A DNA stretch of 64,000 bases from Microbacterium sp. LWS13-1.2 (GCF_040144835.1 NZ_CP151632.1:3162001-3226000), one strand, 5' to 3'; positions 52,910-62,237 are shown, counted from the first letter of the stretch. Numbers and translations are program-made. The notes: generated by a model not told the origin, from the sequence alone.

Positions 52910-54577
52910 TTGAGACAACATATGTCGGACAAGATGCGACCCAGCCGTCGCTCACTCGCAGCCATCGCGGGAGTGGCGGCTTTGACCGCCGCAGTCGTCG
53001 GGTGCACCCCAAGCGCCGGAGACGATCAGAAGGTCATCACCATCTTCGGCGAACAGGGCGGCCAGATGGACCTCAACACCAACTCCTTCACGAGGCTGCT
53101 GGAGGACAAGTTCGACGTCGACATCGACTTCCAGACCACGGGATACGACTCGGGCGCAGCGACCGAGGCCCGGCAGATCTCCCTCGCCGGCGGCGAACTG
53201 CCCGAGGCGTACATGCTCGTTCCGTGGGCATCGCAGTTCACGCAGGCCGAGCTGCAGCGCTACGGAGACCAAGGCGTCGTCCTGCCCCTGAACGACCTCA
53301 TCGAAGAGCACGCGCCCAACATCGCCGACGCCCTTGCCGCTGAAAAGGGCTTCGAGACCCTTGCGACCGCGCCCGACGGGACGATCTGGGGGCTCCCGCA
53401 GTGGAACGACTGCTACCACTGCTCCTACCCGTACAAGTTCTGGATCAACACCGTCTGGCTCGAGAACCTCGGACTCGCGATGCCGACGACACCCGACGAG
53501 TTCTTCGACGTCATGACAGCTTTCAAGACGCAGGACCCGAACGGGAACGGCGTCGCGGACGAGATCCCCATCACGGGAAGCGCGCAGTGGTCGATCGTGC
53601 CGTACATCATGAACGCGTTCATCGCGAACTCCTTCAACACCGGCGCCGGCGCGGCCAGTCAGCCCATCTCGCTGGGGCTCGAGGGTGACACCGTGCAGAT
53701 GCAGACCATGCAGGACGGTTGGCGAGAAGGTCTGAAGTTCCTGAACAGGCTGTGGGCGGCAGGACTGATCGACCCCGCGGCGTTCTCGCAGGGCGGCGAC
53801 ACCATGCAGGCCACCGGCAACTCGGCCGAGGGCGTCCTCGTCGGCGGCTTCACCGCCATCCACCCCTGGATCGGCGTGAGCATCGGTCAGGAGGATGCGC
53901 GGGACACCCAATACGACCCGCTGCCGCCGCTCGAGGGTGTAGAGGGACCGATCACCACCTATCAGTTGCCGAGCGTGCCCGGTGCGACCTTCGCCATCAC
54001 GAAGGCTGCCGACGAGGTGGAACAGCAGGTGATCATGGAGATGATGGACTACATCTTCACCCCCGAGGGTCACCTTCTCGGCGAGATGGGCGAAGAGAAC
54101 ATCGGCTGGCGGGCTCCTGAGGAAGGCGACATCGCCCTTGATCCCGAGCTCGAGCCTTGCTTCGTCGACCTGCCGCTGGATGAGGAGAACGAGGCGGACT
54201 ACAACGGCAACTGGGGCCCGATGGCGCAGGTGTTCGACACCGTCGAGTGGCGCAATTGCCAGGTGCAGCCGCTGGACATCTACACGGAGGAAGGAGCCGA
54301 GCGCCGACTCTTCCAGGCGACCGAGCTCTATGAGGGCAAGGAGTCCGACGCCAATTTCCCGTACTGGAACCTTTGGGTGCCGGCGGAAGAGGCGAGCGAA
54401 CTGGCCACGCTCACGACCAACATCGAGAGCAACGTGGCCACCGCGACTGCGGAGTTCGTCACCGGAGTGCGTGACCCGAACAACGACGGTGATTGGAACG
54501 GCTACCTGGACGGCCTCCAGGGCCTGGGCGTCGACCGCTACCTCGAAATATGGCAGGCGGCGAACGACGCCAGCTGA
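52910..54577 (+). CDS. ABC transporter substrate-binding lipoprotein (LipO/LplA type)
   Basis: A 555-aa binding protein, longer than the other two here, as usual for partners of LplB/YtcP permeases. The signal sequence ends in lipobox AAVVGC (Cys about residue 29). Seen are GYDSGAATEARQISLAGGELPEAY and DGTIWGLPQWNDCYHCSYPYK, the latter with two Cys, and DPNGNGVADEIPITGSAQWS, a calcium-loop-like stretch. TTG 52910 has AGGA five bases upstream; ATG 52922 lacks a ribosome site. The large size suggests a bulky oligosaccharide ligand. Confidence 0.9.
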   Translation: MRQHMSDKMRPSRRSLAAIAGVAALTAAVVGCTPSAGDDQKVITIFGEQGGQMDLNTNSFTRLLEDKFDVDIDFQTTGYDSGAATEARQISLAGGELPEAYMLVPWASQFTQAELQRYGDQGVVLPLNDLIEEHAPNIADALAAEKGFETLATAPDGTIWGLPQWNDCYHCSYPYKFWINTVWLENLGLAMPTTPDEFFDVMTAFKTQDPNGNGVADEIPITGSAQWSIVPYIMNAFIANSFNTGAGAASQPISLGLEGDTVQMQTMQDGWREGLKFLNRLWAAGLIDPAAFSQGGDTMQATGNSAEGVLVGGFTAIHPWIGVSIGQEDARDTQYDPLPPLEGVEGPITTYQLPSVPGATFAITKAADEVEQQVIMEMMDYIFTPEGHLLGEMGEENIGWRAPEEGDIALDPELEPCFVDLPLDEENEADYNGNWGPMAQVFDTVEWRNCQVQPLDIYTEEGAERRLFQATELYEGKESDANFPYWNLWVPAEEASELATLTTNIESNVATATAEFVTGVRDPNNDGDWNGYLDGLQGLGVDRYLEIWQAANDAS

Positions 54578-54656
54578 CCGACGACATCGACCCGGGGCGG
54601 GGCGGATGCCTCGCCCTGGGCCTCGACGCCGCACAGGTCATCGGAGGAACACCGCC

Positions 54657-56759
54657 ATGCATACGCAGACGATCAGATGGCGCCCGGGCGCGTTGGAGTT
54701 GGACCTCGACCTCGGCGTCGACGGCCCCCCGAAAGTGCGGCGGCTCGCCGCGGTCGGCGGCGGCCGCACCGCCGCGCCTTCGGCTGCGATTCCCATCGCG
54801 GAGGTTCACCTCGGCGGCGAGGGCTCGGGCACGTCGTCCTCCGAGCGGCTGATGGGGAGCGCAGTCGGGCTCCGTCTCCGCACGGTGGATCACCGCACCT
54901 GGACCGACGGTGACATGGCACACCTCGAGGTGACGGCGCGGGACGCGATGTCAGGCATCCTGGTGATCGCACGATGGTCGAGCTGGCGCGACCTTCGGGT
55001 CGTGCGCTGCGCGACCGAAGTCGTCGCGGGCGACGAGGCCGTCCACCTGCGCGCGGTCTCGTCCGTCGCCATCGGCGGCATCTCAGCGGATGGCTCGCAC
55101 TGGTGGCACGATCACGAAGTCGGCTTCGCGCACAACACATGGTTCCGCGAGCTGATGTGGCAGCGGCGGACGCCCGCCGAACTGGGGCTCGACGACACCG
55201 GGCTGCGCACATGGGGCATCCCCAGCTCGCGGGCGTCGTTCGCCCTGGGGCAGCGGGGCAGCTGGTCGACCGGCGGACATCTGCCGATGGGCATCCTGAG
55301 ATCCCGCGTGGAACGGCGGTCGCTGCTATGGCAGATCGAGCACAACGGTGCATGGCGGTGGGAGCTCGGCGATCAGGACGACGCGCTCTATATGGTGGCG
55401 AGCGGACCGACGGACCAGGGCGCGGCTTGGTCGCATCGGCTCGGTCCAGGCGAGCGGTTCAGCTCCGTGCCCGCGACGCTTGTACTGGGCGGTGACGACG
55501 ACGAGATCTTCGGTGCCCTGACCGAGGCTCGGCGGCGGGTGCGGCGCCCGCATGTGGACCACGAGAACCTGCCGGTGATCGTCAACGACTTCATGAACGC
55601 GCTCATGGGCGACCCGAATGCCGAGAACCTGCCGCCCTACATCGACGCAGCGGCCCGCGCGGGAGCCGAGGTCTACTGCATCGACTCAGGCTGGTACACC
55701 GACGGCCCGGCGTGGTGGAACGACCTCGGCTCGTGGCAGCCATCCTCCCGACGATTCCCCCGCGGCCTCGATCAGATGACGCGCCGGATCCGCGACGCGG
55801 GCATGGTAGCCGGCCTCTGGCTCGAGCCGGAAGCCGTGTCGGTCGCGAGCCCGATCGCCGAGCAGCTGCCGGCCGAGGCGTTCTTCCAACGCGATGGGCA
55901 GCGCGTCGTGGAATCGGGGCGACTGCAGCTGGACTTCCGCCATCCGGCCGCACTCGCACACATCGACGCGGCGGTCGAGCGACTGATCGTCGAACTCGGA
56001 CTGGGGTATCTGAAGTTCGACTACAACATGGACGTCACGCAGGGCACTGACCTCGACGCCGACAGTCCCGGTGACGGAGCATTCGGTCACCAGCGCGCGC
56101 TGCTCGAGTGGGTGAGCGAGCTCATGGACCGGCATCCCGGCCTGGTGATCGAAAGCTGCGCGAGCGGTGGACAGCGGATGGACGGCGCGACGCTGCGAGT
56201 GCATCCCGTGCAGTCCACGAGCGACAATCAGGACCCGCTGCTCACGGCCGCGATCGCCGCAGCCGCGCCGACCGCCGTCACACCTGAGCAGGGTGCGGTG
56301 TGGGCGTATCCCGATCCCTCCTGGTCCGACGAGCGGATCGTCTTCTCGCTCGCGAGCGCGCTGCTCGGCCGGGTGCATCTCGCAGGCCGGATAGACCTGC
56401 TGTCTGAGGCGCAGATGCGGCTCGTGCAGGAGGCGATCGACGCCTATCGCACCACGCGGACCCGTATTCGCACCGCGCTGCCCTTCTGGCCTCTCGGATT
56501 GCCCGGGTGGCATGACCCCGTCGTGGCGCTGGGCGTGCGCGACGACGACGGCGAACTGATCACGGTCTGGCGCCGGGCTGGCTCCACCACCGTGCGTGTG
56601 CCCCTCGCCCGGCACTCCGGGCGCCCGCTCGTTGTCGAAGCGGTCTTCCCGACCAGCCTCCCGACGAGAGTGCGATGGGATGCGGATGCCGGCGAGATCG
56701 TGCTCGAACTGCCCGACGAGCCAGCGGCGCACACGCTGCGGCTGCGAGGAGAAAGCTGA
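54657..56759 (+). CDS. GH36 family alpha-galactosidase-like glycosidase (second)
   Basis: A 700-aa cytoplasmic clan-D glycosidase. Seen: GAEVYCIDSGWYTDGPAWWNDLG, MVAGLWLEPEAVS, nucleophile Asp455 in LKFDYNMDVTQGTD, VIESCASGGQRMDGATL and acid/base Asp in QSTSDNQDPL. It is far from the GH36 at 3487: KFDYN instead of KWDHN and SDNQD instead of SDCID, the pattern of a different subgroup. It follows the LplB-type importer with TCGGAGGAAC before ATG 54657. Alpha-galactosidase or alpha-N-acetylgalactosaminidase-type activity is possible. Confidence 0.87.
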   Translation: MHTQTIRWRPGALELDLDLGVDGPPKVRRLAAVGGGRTAAPSAAIPIAEVHLGGEGSGTSSSERLMGSAVGLRLRTVDHRTWTDGDMAHLEVTARDAMSGILVIARWSSWRDLRVVRCATEVVAGDEAVHLRAVSSVAIGGISADGSHWWHDHEVGFAHNTWFRELMWQRRTPAELGLDDTGLRTWGIPSSRASFALGQRGSWSTGGHLPMGILRSRVERRSLLWQIEHNGAWRWELGDQDDALYMVASGPTDQGAAWSHRLGPGERFSSVPATLVLGGDDDEIFGALTEARRRVRRPHVDHENLPVIVNDFMNALMGDPNAENLPPYIDAAARAGAEVYCIDSGWYTDGPAWWNDLGSWQPSSRRFPRGLDQMTRRIRDAGMVAGLWLEPEAVSVASPIAEQLPAEAFFQRDGQRVVESGRLQLDFRHPAALAHIDAAVERLIVELGLGYLKFDYNMDVTQGTDLDADSPGDGAFGHQRALLEWVSELMDRHPGLVIESCASGGQRMDGATLRVHPVQSTSDNQDPLLTAAIAAAAPTAVTPEQGAVWAYPDPSWSDERIVFSLASALLGRVHLAGRIDLLSEAQMRLVQEAIDAYRTTRTRIRTALPFWPLGLPGWHDPVVALGVRDDDGELITVWRRAGSTTVRVPLARHSGRPLVVEAVFPTSLPTRVRWDADAGEIVLELPDEPAAHTLRLRGES

Positions 56760-56848
56760 TGTCAGTGATTCCGTGCCGGTCGTCCAATGCAGGTGGACCG
56801 CACGATCGATCTCGCGCTCACGATGGGCGGCTGGATCAGGACGCCTTG

Positions 56849-57760
56849 CTAGCGCGGCTCGAGGAGGCCGAGGAACTCGGTGGTGAGGTGAGACGTCCTC
56901 TCGGAGTGGGCGTAGGCGGCGCTCACCGTCCAGACGGGGTCACGCTGCTCAAGACTCAGCGTGTGGAGGTCCGCCGCGATCGTCTTCCGTGACACCGACT
57001 GCGGAACGACCGCCACACCGAGGCCTCGGTTGATCATGTCGACCAGAGCGTGGATGTCGCCGACCGTGAAGGCCACTCGCCTCGGGATTCTTCGTTTGGC
57101 GAAGATCTCGTCGGTGACGACCCTGATGGCCCAGGTGCTGTCGAGGTCGATGAAGGTGCGGTCCTGGAGGTCGTTCCACGCGACGGACTTCTGTGACGCG
57201 AGCGGATGCTCCGGTGGTGTGAGCAGTACGAGTGGCTCCGTTGCGAGCGTGACATGGTCCAGCCCCGTGAGCCGAAGTTGCGGGGCGGTCGTCTCGGAGG
57301 TGCCCGCCACGAAGGCGAGATCGATGTCGCCGCTTCGCATCCGCTTGAGAAGATCGCCGCTGCCCGCCTGCGTGAAGCTGATCTCCACCTCACGGTGCCT
57401 GCGGTGGAATCGCTCGACGATCTCAGGCACATTGACCGACCCGAGGCACTGCTCGGCGCCGACGCGCAACGCGCCGGCGAATTCCGCCGTCGTCGCGGCG
57501 ACGGCGTCCCGGCCGGCGTTGGCCTCCGCGAGGAGATTGCGGGCATGAGGGAACAGCGCATGCCCCGCGGGTGTCAGTTCTACCCGCCGCGTCGTTCGGA
57601 TGAACAGCTTCGCGTTGAGGTCGTCTTCCAGGCTCTTGATGGCTGCCGACAGCCCGGATTGCGACACCCGGGTGATCTCCGCTGCTCGCGTGAACTGATT
57701 CTCTTCGGCCAGCGCAACGAAGTACTCCATCTGCCTGAGATCCATATGTCGGCCATCCAT
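56849..57760 (-). CDS. LysR-family transcriptional regulator
   Basis: A 303-aa regulator with HTH LRQMEYFVALAEENQFTRAAE and TRVSQSGLSAAIKSLEDDL (residues 8-50) and a substrate-binding domain (FAGALRVGAEQCLGSVNVPEI, LGVAVVPQSVS). ATG 57760 or 57745 could start it. It is divergent from two aldo/keto reductases, which it probably activates. The 89 bp between it and the upstream GH36 contain no recognisable gene. Confidence 0.92.
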   Translation of the reverse strand: MDGRHMDLRQMEYFVALAEENQFTRAAEITRVSQSGLSAAIKSLEDDLNAKLFIRTTRRVELTPAGHALFPHARNLLAEANAGRDAVAATTAEFAGALRVGAEQCLGSVNVPEIVERFHRRHREVEISFTQAGSGDLLKRMRSGDIDLAFVAGTSETTAPQLRLTGLDHVTLATEPLVLLTPPEHPLASQKSVAWNDLQDRTFIDLDSTWAIRVVTDEIFAKRRIPRRVAFTVGDIHALVDMINRGLGVAVVPQSVSRKTIAADLHTLSLEQRDPVWTVSAAYAHSERTSHLTTEFLGLLEPR

Positions 57761-57798
57761 TCATGATTGGCAGTTGTGAAATCGACAATATTCTTCTG

Positions 57799-57828
57799 TT
57801 GGACAGATGGCAAGGCTGCACCTAGCTT
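57799..57828 (+). promoter_or_regulatory. promoter of the aldo/keto reductase operon
   Basis: TTGGAC (57799-57804) and TAGCTT (57823-57828) are 18 bp apart, with a start near 57835 and AAGGAGA before ATG 57873. The AT-rich upstream stretch 57761-57798 has space for LysR (T-N11-A) binding. Confidence 0.5.
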
Positions 57829-57872
57829 GAAAGCAGATCAACTGAATAGCTCATGATCAAGGAGATATGTAG

Positions 57873-58730
57873 ATGAATCATCGCTTCATCGGAGACGTAG
57901 CGGTCGGCGCGATCGGTCTCGGCGGCATGCCGATGTCGATCGAGGGCCGGCCTGATGAAGCCCGCTCGATCGCGACGATCCACGCCGCGCTCGAGGTCGG
58001 CGTGACGCTCATCGACACCGCGGATGCGTACCACCGCGACGCCGACGAGGTCGGCCACAACGAGGTCCTCATCGCGAAGGCGCTTGGGACCTACGGGGGC
58101 GACACCAGCGATGTGCTGGTGGCGACGAAGGGCGGGCACCTGCGCCCCGGAGACGGCAGCTGGACGTTGGACGGTCGACCCGAATACATCAAGGGCGCGG
58201 CGAAAGCCTCCGCGACGCGGCTCGGCGTCGAAGCGATCGGCCTCTACCAGTTCCACCGACCCGACCCCCACGTCGACTACGCCGACTCGGTCGGTGCGCT
58301 GCGCGACCTGCTCGACGAAGGCGTCATCCGGATGGCCGGGATCTCCAACGCGAACGCCGACCAGATCCGGCTCGCGCAGGAGATCCTCGGCGGGCGCCTC
58401 GCCTCGGTTCAGAACCAGTTCTCACCGGCGTTCAGATCCAGCCAGGCAGAACTCGAGCTCTGCGCGGAACTGGGCATCGCGTTCCTGCCATGGAGTCCAC
58501 TGGGAGGAATAGCCCGCGCCAGCACCCTGGGTGGGAAGGGCGCCGCGTTCGAACGGATCGGCGCGGAGCTCGGAGTCAGCGGGCAGCAGGTCTGCCTCGC
58601 CTGGGAGCTCGCGCTCGCGCCGGTCGTCATTCCGATCCCCGGCGCCTCGCGGCCCGCGAGCATCCAGGACTCCGCACGGGCCGTCGACATCACCCTCACC
58701 GACGATCAGATCAAGGAGCTCAACGCGTGA
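57873..58730 (+). CDS. aldo/keto reductase
   Basis: A 285-aa NAD(P)H oxidoreductase. Catalytic tetrad visible: Asp in GVTLIDTADAY, Tyr in DAYHRDADEV, Lys in VLVATKGGH and His in LYQFHRPDPH; the C-terminal cofactor site is IPIPGASRPASIQ. Strong AAGGAG ribosome site. Co-transcribed with a second reductase and next to the fuconate/fucosidase locus, so a sugar dehydrogenase role (for example L-fucose or L-galactose oxidation) is possible but unproven. Confidence 0.92.
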   Translation: MNHRFIGDVAVGAIGLGGMPMSIEGRPDEARSIATIHAALEVGVTLIDTADAYHRDADEVGHNEVLIAKALGTYGGDTSDVLVATKGGHLRPGDGSWTLDGRPEYIKGAAKASATRLGVEAIGLYQFHRPDPHVDYADSVGALRDLLDEGVIRMAGISNANADQIRLAQEILGGRLASVQNQFSPAFRSSQAELELCAELGIAFLPWSPLGGIARASTLGGKGAAFERIGAELGVSGQQVCLAWELALAPVVIPIPGASRPASIQDSARAVDITLTDDQIKELNA

Positions 58731-59779
58731 GCGCACCGCAGCAGTCAGCCGGCTATCGCACACTCGGCCGCAGCGGAGTCGCAGTCTTCGAGCAGGCCCT
58801 CGGGACGATGACCTTCGGTGCCGAGGCGGACGAGACGACGTCTCACGCCATCATCGACGCGTACGTGGACGGCGGCGGCAACTTCATCGACACCGCCGAC
58901 GTCTACAGCGCCGGTCGCAGCGAGGAGATCATCGGCCGATGGCTCGCCGCGCACCCCGCCGAGGCAGCGCAGCTTGTCATCGCCACCAAGGGCCGGTTCC
59001 CGATGGGTGCCGGACCGAACGATCACGGGACCTCCCGACGGCACCTTCGGACTGCGCTCGAAGCTTCGCTGCGTCGCCTGGGGGTCGAGCACATCGACCT
59101 CTACCAGCTGCACGCCTGGGATGCGATCACCCCCCTCGACGAGACTCTGCGTTTCCTCGACGATGCGATCACGCAGGGGAAGATCGGGTACTACGGCTTC
59201 TCGAACTTCACGGGCTGGCAGCTCACCAAAGCGTCCCAGCTCGCGGAGCGGCACGGCTGGAACCTGCCGGTGACACTGCAGCCCCAGTACAGCCTTCTCG
59301 TGCGAGGCATCGAGCACGAGATCGTCCCCGCGGCTCTCGATGCCGGCATCGGCCTGCTGCCGTGGTCGCCGCTGGGCGGCGGCTGGCTCAGCGGCAAGTA
59401 TCGACGTGACGTGTCCCCGACCGGCACGACGCGGCTCGGCGAGAACCCGGAGCGTGGCATGGAGGCGTGGCAGCAGCGCAACGCCGATCCCCGCACCTGG
59501 CAGATCATCGACACCCTCACCGGCATCGCGGAGGAGCGCGCCGCGTCGCCGTCGCAGGTCGCGCTGGCCTGGCTCGCCGCGCAGCCCGCGGTGACATCCG
59601 TGATCCTCGGCGCGCGGTCGGTCGAGCAGCTTCGCGACAACATGGGTGCGGTCACGCTCGAATTGGATGCCGCGGAGCTCGAGAGCCTGACCGCGGCCAG
59701 CGCGCCGCGTGCCGACGACTACCCGTACGGTGCGCCGGGCATCGCACAGCGTCACCGCAACATCGGGGGTGGCCGGTGA
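58727..59779 (+). CDS. aldo/keto reductase (second)
   Basis: A 350-aa aldo/keto reductase of the longer type. Asp and Tyr in GNFIDTADVYSAGRSEEIIG, Lys in VIATKGRFPM, His in DLYQLHAWDAIT, then LLPWSPLGGGWLSGKY and the cofactor-binding SVILGARSVEQLRDN. GTG 58727 overlaps the first reductase's stop (GTGA). The two share only family similarity, so they are not a recent duplication. Confidence 0.92.
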   Translation: MSAPQQSAGYRTLGRSGVAVFEQALGTMTFGAEADETTSHAIIDAYVDGGGNFIDTADVYSAGRSEEIIGRWLAAHPAEAAQLVIATKGRFPMGAGPNDHGTSRRHLRTALEASLRRLGVEHIDLYQLHAWDAITPLDETLRFLDDAITQGKIGYYGFSNFTGWQLTKASQLAERHGWNLPVTLQPQYSLLVRGIEHEIVPAALDAGIGLLPWSPLGGGWLSGKYRRDVSPTGTTRLGENPERGMEAWQQRNADPRTWQIIDTLTGIAEERAASPSQVALAWLAAQPAVTSVILGARSVEQLRDNMGAVTLELDAAELESLTAASAPRADDYPYGAPGIAQRHRNIGGGR

Positions 59780-59811
59780 GCGGGATGACCATCGCCGTCA
59801 CCGGCGGGTGA
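59776..59811 (+). pseudogene. 11-codon stub of a deleted Rossmann-type gene
   Basis: GTG 59776 overlaps the reductase stop exactly as operon genes here do, and encodes VSGMTIAVTGG before a stop. MTIAVTGG is the start of NAD(P)-dependent epimerase/NmrA-type proteins (normally MTIAVTGATG). The rest is absent; the 130 bp that follow hold nothing recognisable. Confidence 0.5.
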
Positions 59812-59945
59812 GCGTGCGGCCGGGTTCGTGCAGGTTGACCTGACGGACTACTGACGCTGGCCCCTGCGGAGGCGGAGCCCGGCGGGACCTTCGACCCTCA
59901 CGCTGGAATCGCGGATGCGGTGGACTCGTCGAAGGAGGTGACAAG

Positions 59946-60380
59946 ATGAACGACACTGCGACTTCGACCGGTTCATCCGGAACGCGGCGCCGGCACGACG
60001 TCTGGGATCGCCCGATGACCGCCGTCGCGGCGATCGTCATCGCCGCCGTGCTCGCGTCGCGGTTCGCCCCCGACTTGGTCACCGGCCGGGAGCACGAACA
60101 CCTCCCGCTCGTGGCCCTCACCATCTGGCCCTGGGCCGCCGCTGCGATCGGGTACGTCCTGATGGCGGGTCGGCGAAGCCGGGCACGCGAGCTTGTCCTC
60201 GGGGTCATCTTCGTGTGGGCGGCAGCCGCGGTCCTGGCCATCGCTCTGCCCGCCATGGTGACGGGTACGGACCCCACCCGCATCCCGCTCGCCGCGCTCA
60301 TCGTGCCGCCGTTCGCCGCCATTGCGACCGGGTTCTTGGCGATCGCGCACGTCCGCGCGGATGCAGCCCTCACCGATTGA
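59946..60380 (+). CDS. small integral membrane protein
   Basis: A 144-aa protein with four hydrophobic spans (about 24-42, 55-72, 84-102 and 112-133) and polar ends; no known family. The ribosome site AAGGAGGTGA (59933-59942) is a near-perfect anti-Shine-Dalgarno match. It lies before a DUF6544-like gene with a 22-nt gap, and the three genes to 62237 read as one unit. Confidence 0.75.
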   Translation: MNDTATSTGSSGTRRRHDVWDRPMTAVAAIVIAAVLASRFAPDLVTGREHEHLPLVALTIWPWAAAAIGYVLMAGRRSRARELVLGVIFVWAAAAVLAIALPAMVTGTDPTRIPLAALIVPPFAAIATGFLAIAHVRADAALTD

Positions 60381-60402
60381 CGGTCGGGGAGAGGGGCCCG
60401 GG

Positions 60403-61089
60403 ATGCGTCGCCGAGTGATGGTGGCCGCCACCGCGGTGCTGCTGCTGAGTGCTGCTGCGTACGGCCTCGTTTCTCGCGGCCCCTGGGTTTGCGCGGCGAG
60501 TACCCGGCGACGACTGTTCTTCATGGATGCGACCATGAGAGGACTGCCGGTCGACGTACTCCACGTCTACGACGGCGGCCACGCGACAATGCGGGCGAGA
60601 GTCTGTTCGCTCATCCCGGTGGTCGATGCCTCCGGCCCCGACATGAGCCGAGCTGAGCGTGTCACCGTGGTGAACGACATCTGCGTGCTGGCCCCGGGTG
60701 TGCTGCCGTTCGCGGACGCCGTCTGGGAGGAGGTGGATGCCCGCCGCGCCCGCGCCGTCTTCCGTATCGATGGGCAAGACGTACACGTCGAGCTGACGTT
60801 CGGCGAGGACGGCGCCCTGGTCGATTTCGTGTCCGACGATCGCCGTCGTGCAGATGACCGCGGCACGTCGTTCGCACGTCAACGCTGGTCGACCCCGATC
60901 TCGCGCACGGCTGAGCAGCACGGCTACATGCTCGCGAGCCATGGCGAAGCGCGTTGGCATGCCCCCGAGCCGGAGGGAGAATTCGCGTACCTCGAGTTCA
61001 CGATCGACACCATCGACTACACCGCAGACCATCGCGCTGGTCAAAAGGTGACGACACGACCGGCCGGTCGTCGTGTGCCAACACCATGA
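60403..61089 (+). CDS. DUF6544-like protein, short N-terminus
   Basis: A 228-aa protein whose middle and end match the DUF6544 pattern: MRARVCSLIPVVDASGPDMS, RVTVVNDICVLAPGVLPFA, LVDFVSDDRRRADDRGTSF, RWSTPIS and HGEARWHAPEPEGEFAYLEF. An N-terminal hydrophobic segment (about 7-24) may anchor it. Family members are often longer at the front, so the N-terminus may be trimmed. ATG 60403 has GGGAGAGG upstream. Function unknown. Confidence 0.75.
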   Translation: MRRRVMVAATAVLLLSAAAYGLVSRGPWVCAASTRRRLFFMDATMRGLPVDVLHVYDGGHATMRARVCSLIPVVDASGPDMSRAERVTVVNDICVLAPGVLPFADAVWEEVDARRARAVFRIDGQDVHVELTFGEDGALVDFVSDDRRRADDRGTSFARQRWSTPISRTAEQHGYMLASHGEARWHAPEPEGEFAYLEFTIDTIDYTADHRAGQKVTTRPAGRRVPTP

Positions 61090-62237
61090 CGGCGTCGTCG
61101 GAGATCACGCCGCGACCTGTACTCGGCAGGCCGGGTCGACCGCCGACACGTTCGTTCGCCTCCTGCTCTCGACCTCGCCTGCTTTTCGCAATCGTCGCCA
61201 CGCTGCTGGGTTGGATCGTGCTGTCGGTAGGACTCGGCATCGGTCTACCACGTGCGGGTAGCGGCGTGGCGGGCACGACGCTGGCGGTCGTCGCTCTGGT
61301 CGTCGGGGTGACCCTCGTCGCCATCGCCGGAACGCTGCTGTTCCACGCGGCTCGCGGCTGGGCGCGCCTGATCTTCGTTCCCTGGAGCCTGGCGATCCTC
61401 GCCGGGCTCTACAGTCTGTCGATTGCGCTGGCCGCGGTCTACCCGCCCCACGCATCGTCCGACGGCCCGCTGCCAGCCGATGCGACACGGGTCGAGATGA
61501 CCTCCGCCGACGGCGAACGCTTGGCGGGCTGGTACCTCCCATCACGCAACGGCGCCGCCGTCGTGCTGCGCCACGGAGCCGGATCCACGACCGCAGATGT
61601 CAGGCAGCACGCGCGTCTGCTCAACGACGCCGGGTATGGCGTGCTGGCCACGGACGCCCGCGGTCATGGGAAGAGCGGCGGACTGGGCATGGATCTCGGC
61701 TGGTACGGCGAGCTCGACATCCAGGCGGCCGTCGATGTTCTGGCGGGTCGCACGGATGTCGACCCGGGGCGAATCGGGGTAGTCGGGCTCTCGATGGGCG
61801 GTGAGGAGGCCATCGGTGCCGCCGGAGTCGACCGACGGATCCGAGCGGTGGTGGCCGAGGGTGCGACGGGTCGCACGGCGGCGGACAAGGCATGGCTCGC
61901 CGACGAATACGGTGCGCTCGGGCTCGTGCAAGGCGTTCTCGACTCGGGGACGTACGGTTTCGTGGACCTGCTCACGCCTGCCGATCCGCCGGCGACGCTC
62001 GAGGAGTCGGTCCGCGATTCCGCGCCGACGGCGATGCTGCTTGTCGCGGCCGGAGACCGCCCCGACGAGGAGTCGGTCGCGGTGCGGCTCGCTTCACTCG
62101 CCCCCGCGCGTGTGAAGGTCTGGGTCGTTTCGGGCGCCGGCCACGTGGCAGGACTTCGCACGGATCCCGCCCGCTGGCGGGAGCACGTGATCATCGGCTT
62201 CCTGGATGTCGCCCTGGCAGTCGAATCGCAGCGGTGA
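61086..62237 (+). CDS. membrane-anchored alpha/beta hydrolase
   Basis: A 383-aa protein with three hydrophobic spans in residues 30-120 and an alpha/beta hydrolase domain after it: oxyanion region VVLRHGAGSTTAD, LATDARGHGKSGGLG, nucleophile Ser in IGVVGLSMGGEEAIG (near 240), acid near 330 and His in VSGAGHVAGLR. The active site probably faces outward or into the membrane. ATG 61086 overlaps the DUF6544 stop. Substrate unknown. Confidence 0.87.
   Translation: MTASSEITPRPVLGRPGRPPTRSFASCSRPRLLFAIVATLLGWIVLSVGLGIGLPRAGSGVAGTTLAVVALVVGVTLVAIAGTLLFHAARGWARLIFVPWSLAILAGLYSLSIALAAVYPPHASSDGPLPADATRVEMTSADGERLAGWYLPSRNGAAVVLRHGAGSTTADVRQHARLLNDAGYGVLATDARGHGKSGGLGMDLGWYGELDIQAAVDVLAGRTDVDPGRIGVVGLSMGGEEAIGAAGVDRRIRAVVAEGATGRTAADKAWLADEYGALGLVQGVLDSGTYGFVDLLTPADPPATLEESVRDSAPTAMLLVAAGDRPDEESVAVRLASLAPARVKVWVVSGAGHVAGLRTDPARWREHVIIGFLDVALAVESQR

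Noticed and set aside
56760..56848. Short ORF starting at ATG 56759 overlapping the GH36 stop
   Set aside because: It runs into the antisense of the LysR gene, has no homology seen, and the overlap is probably chance.
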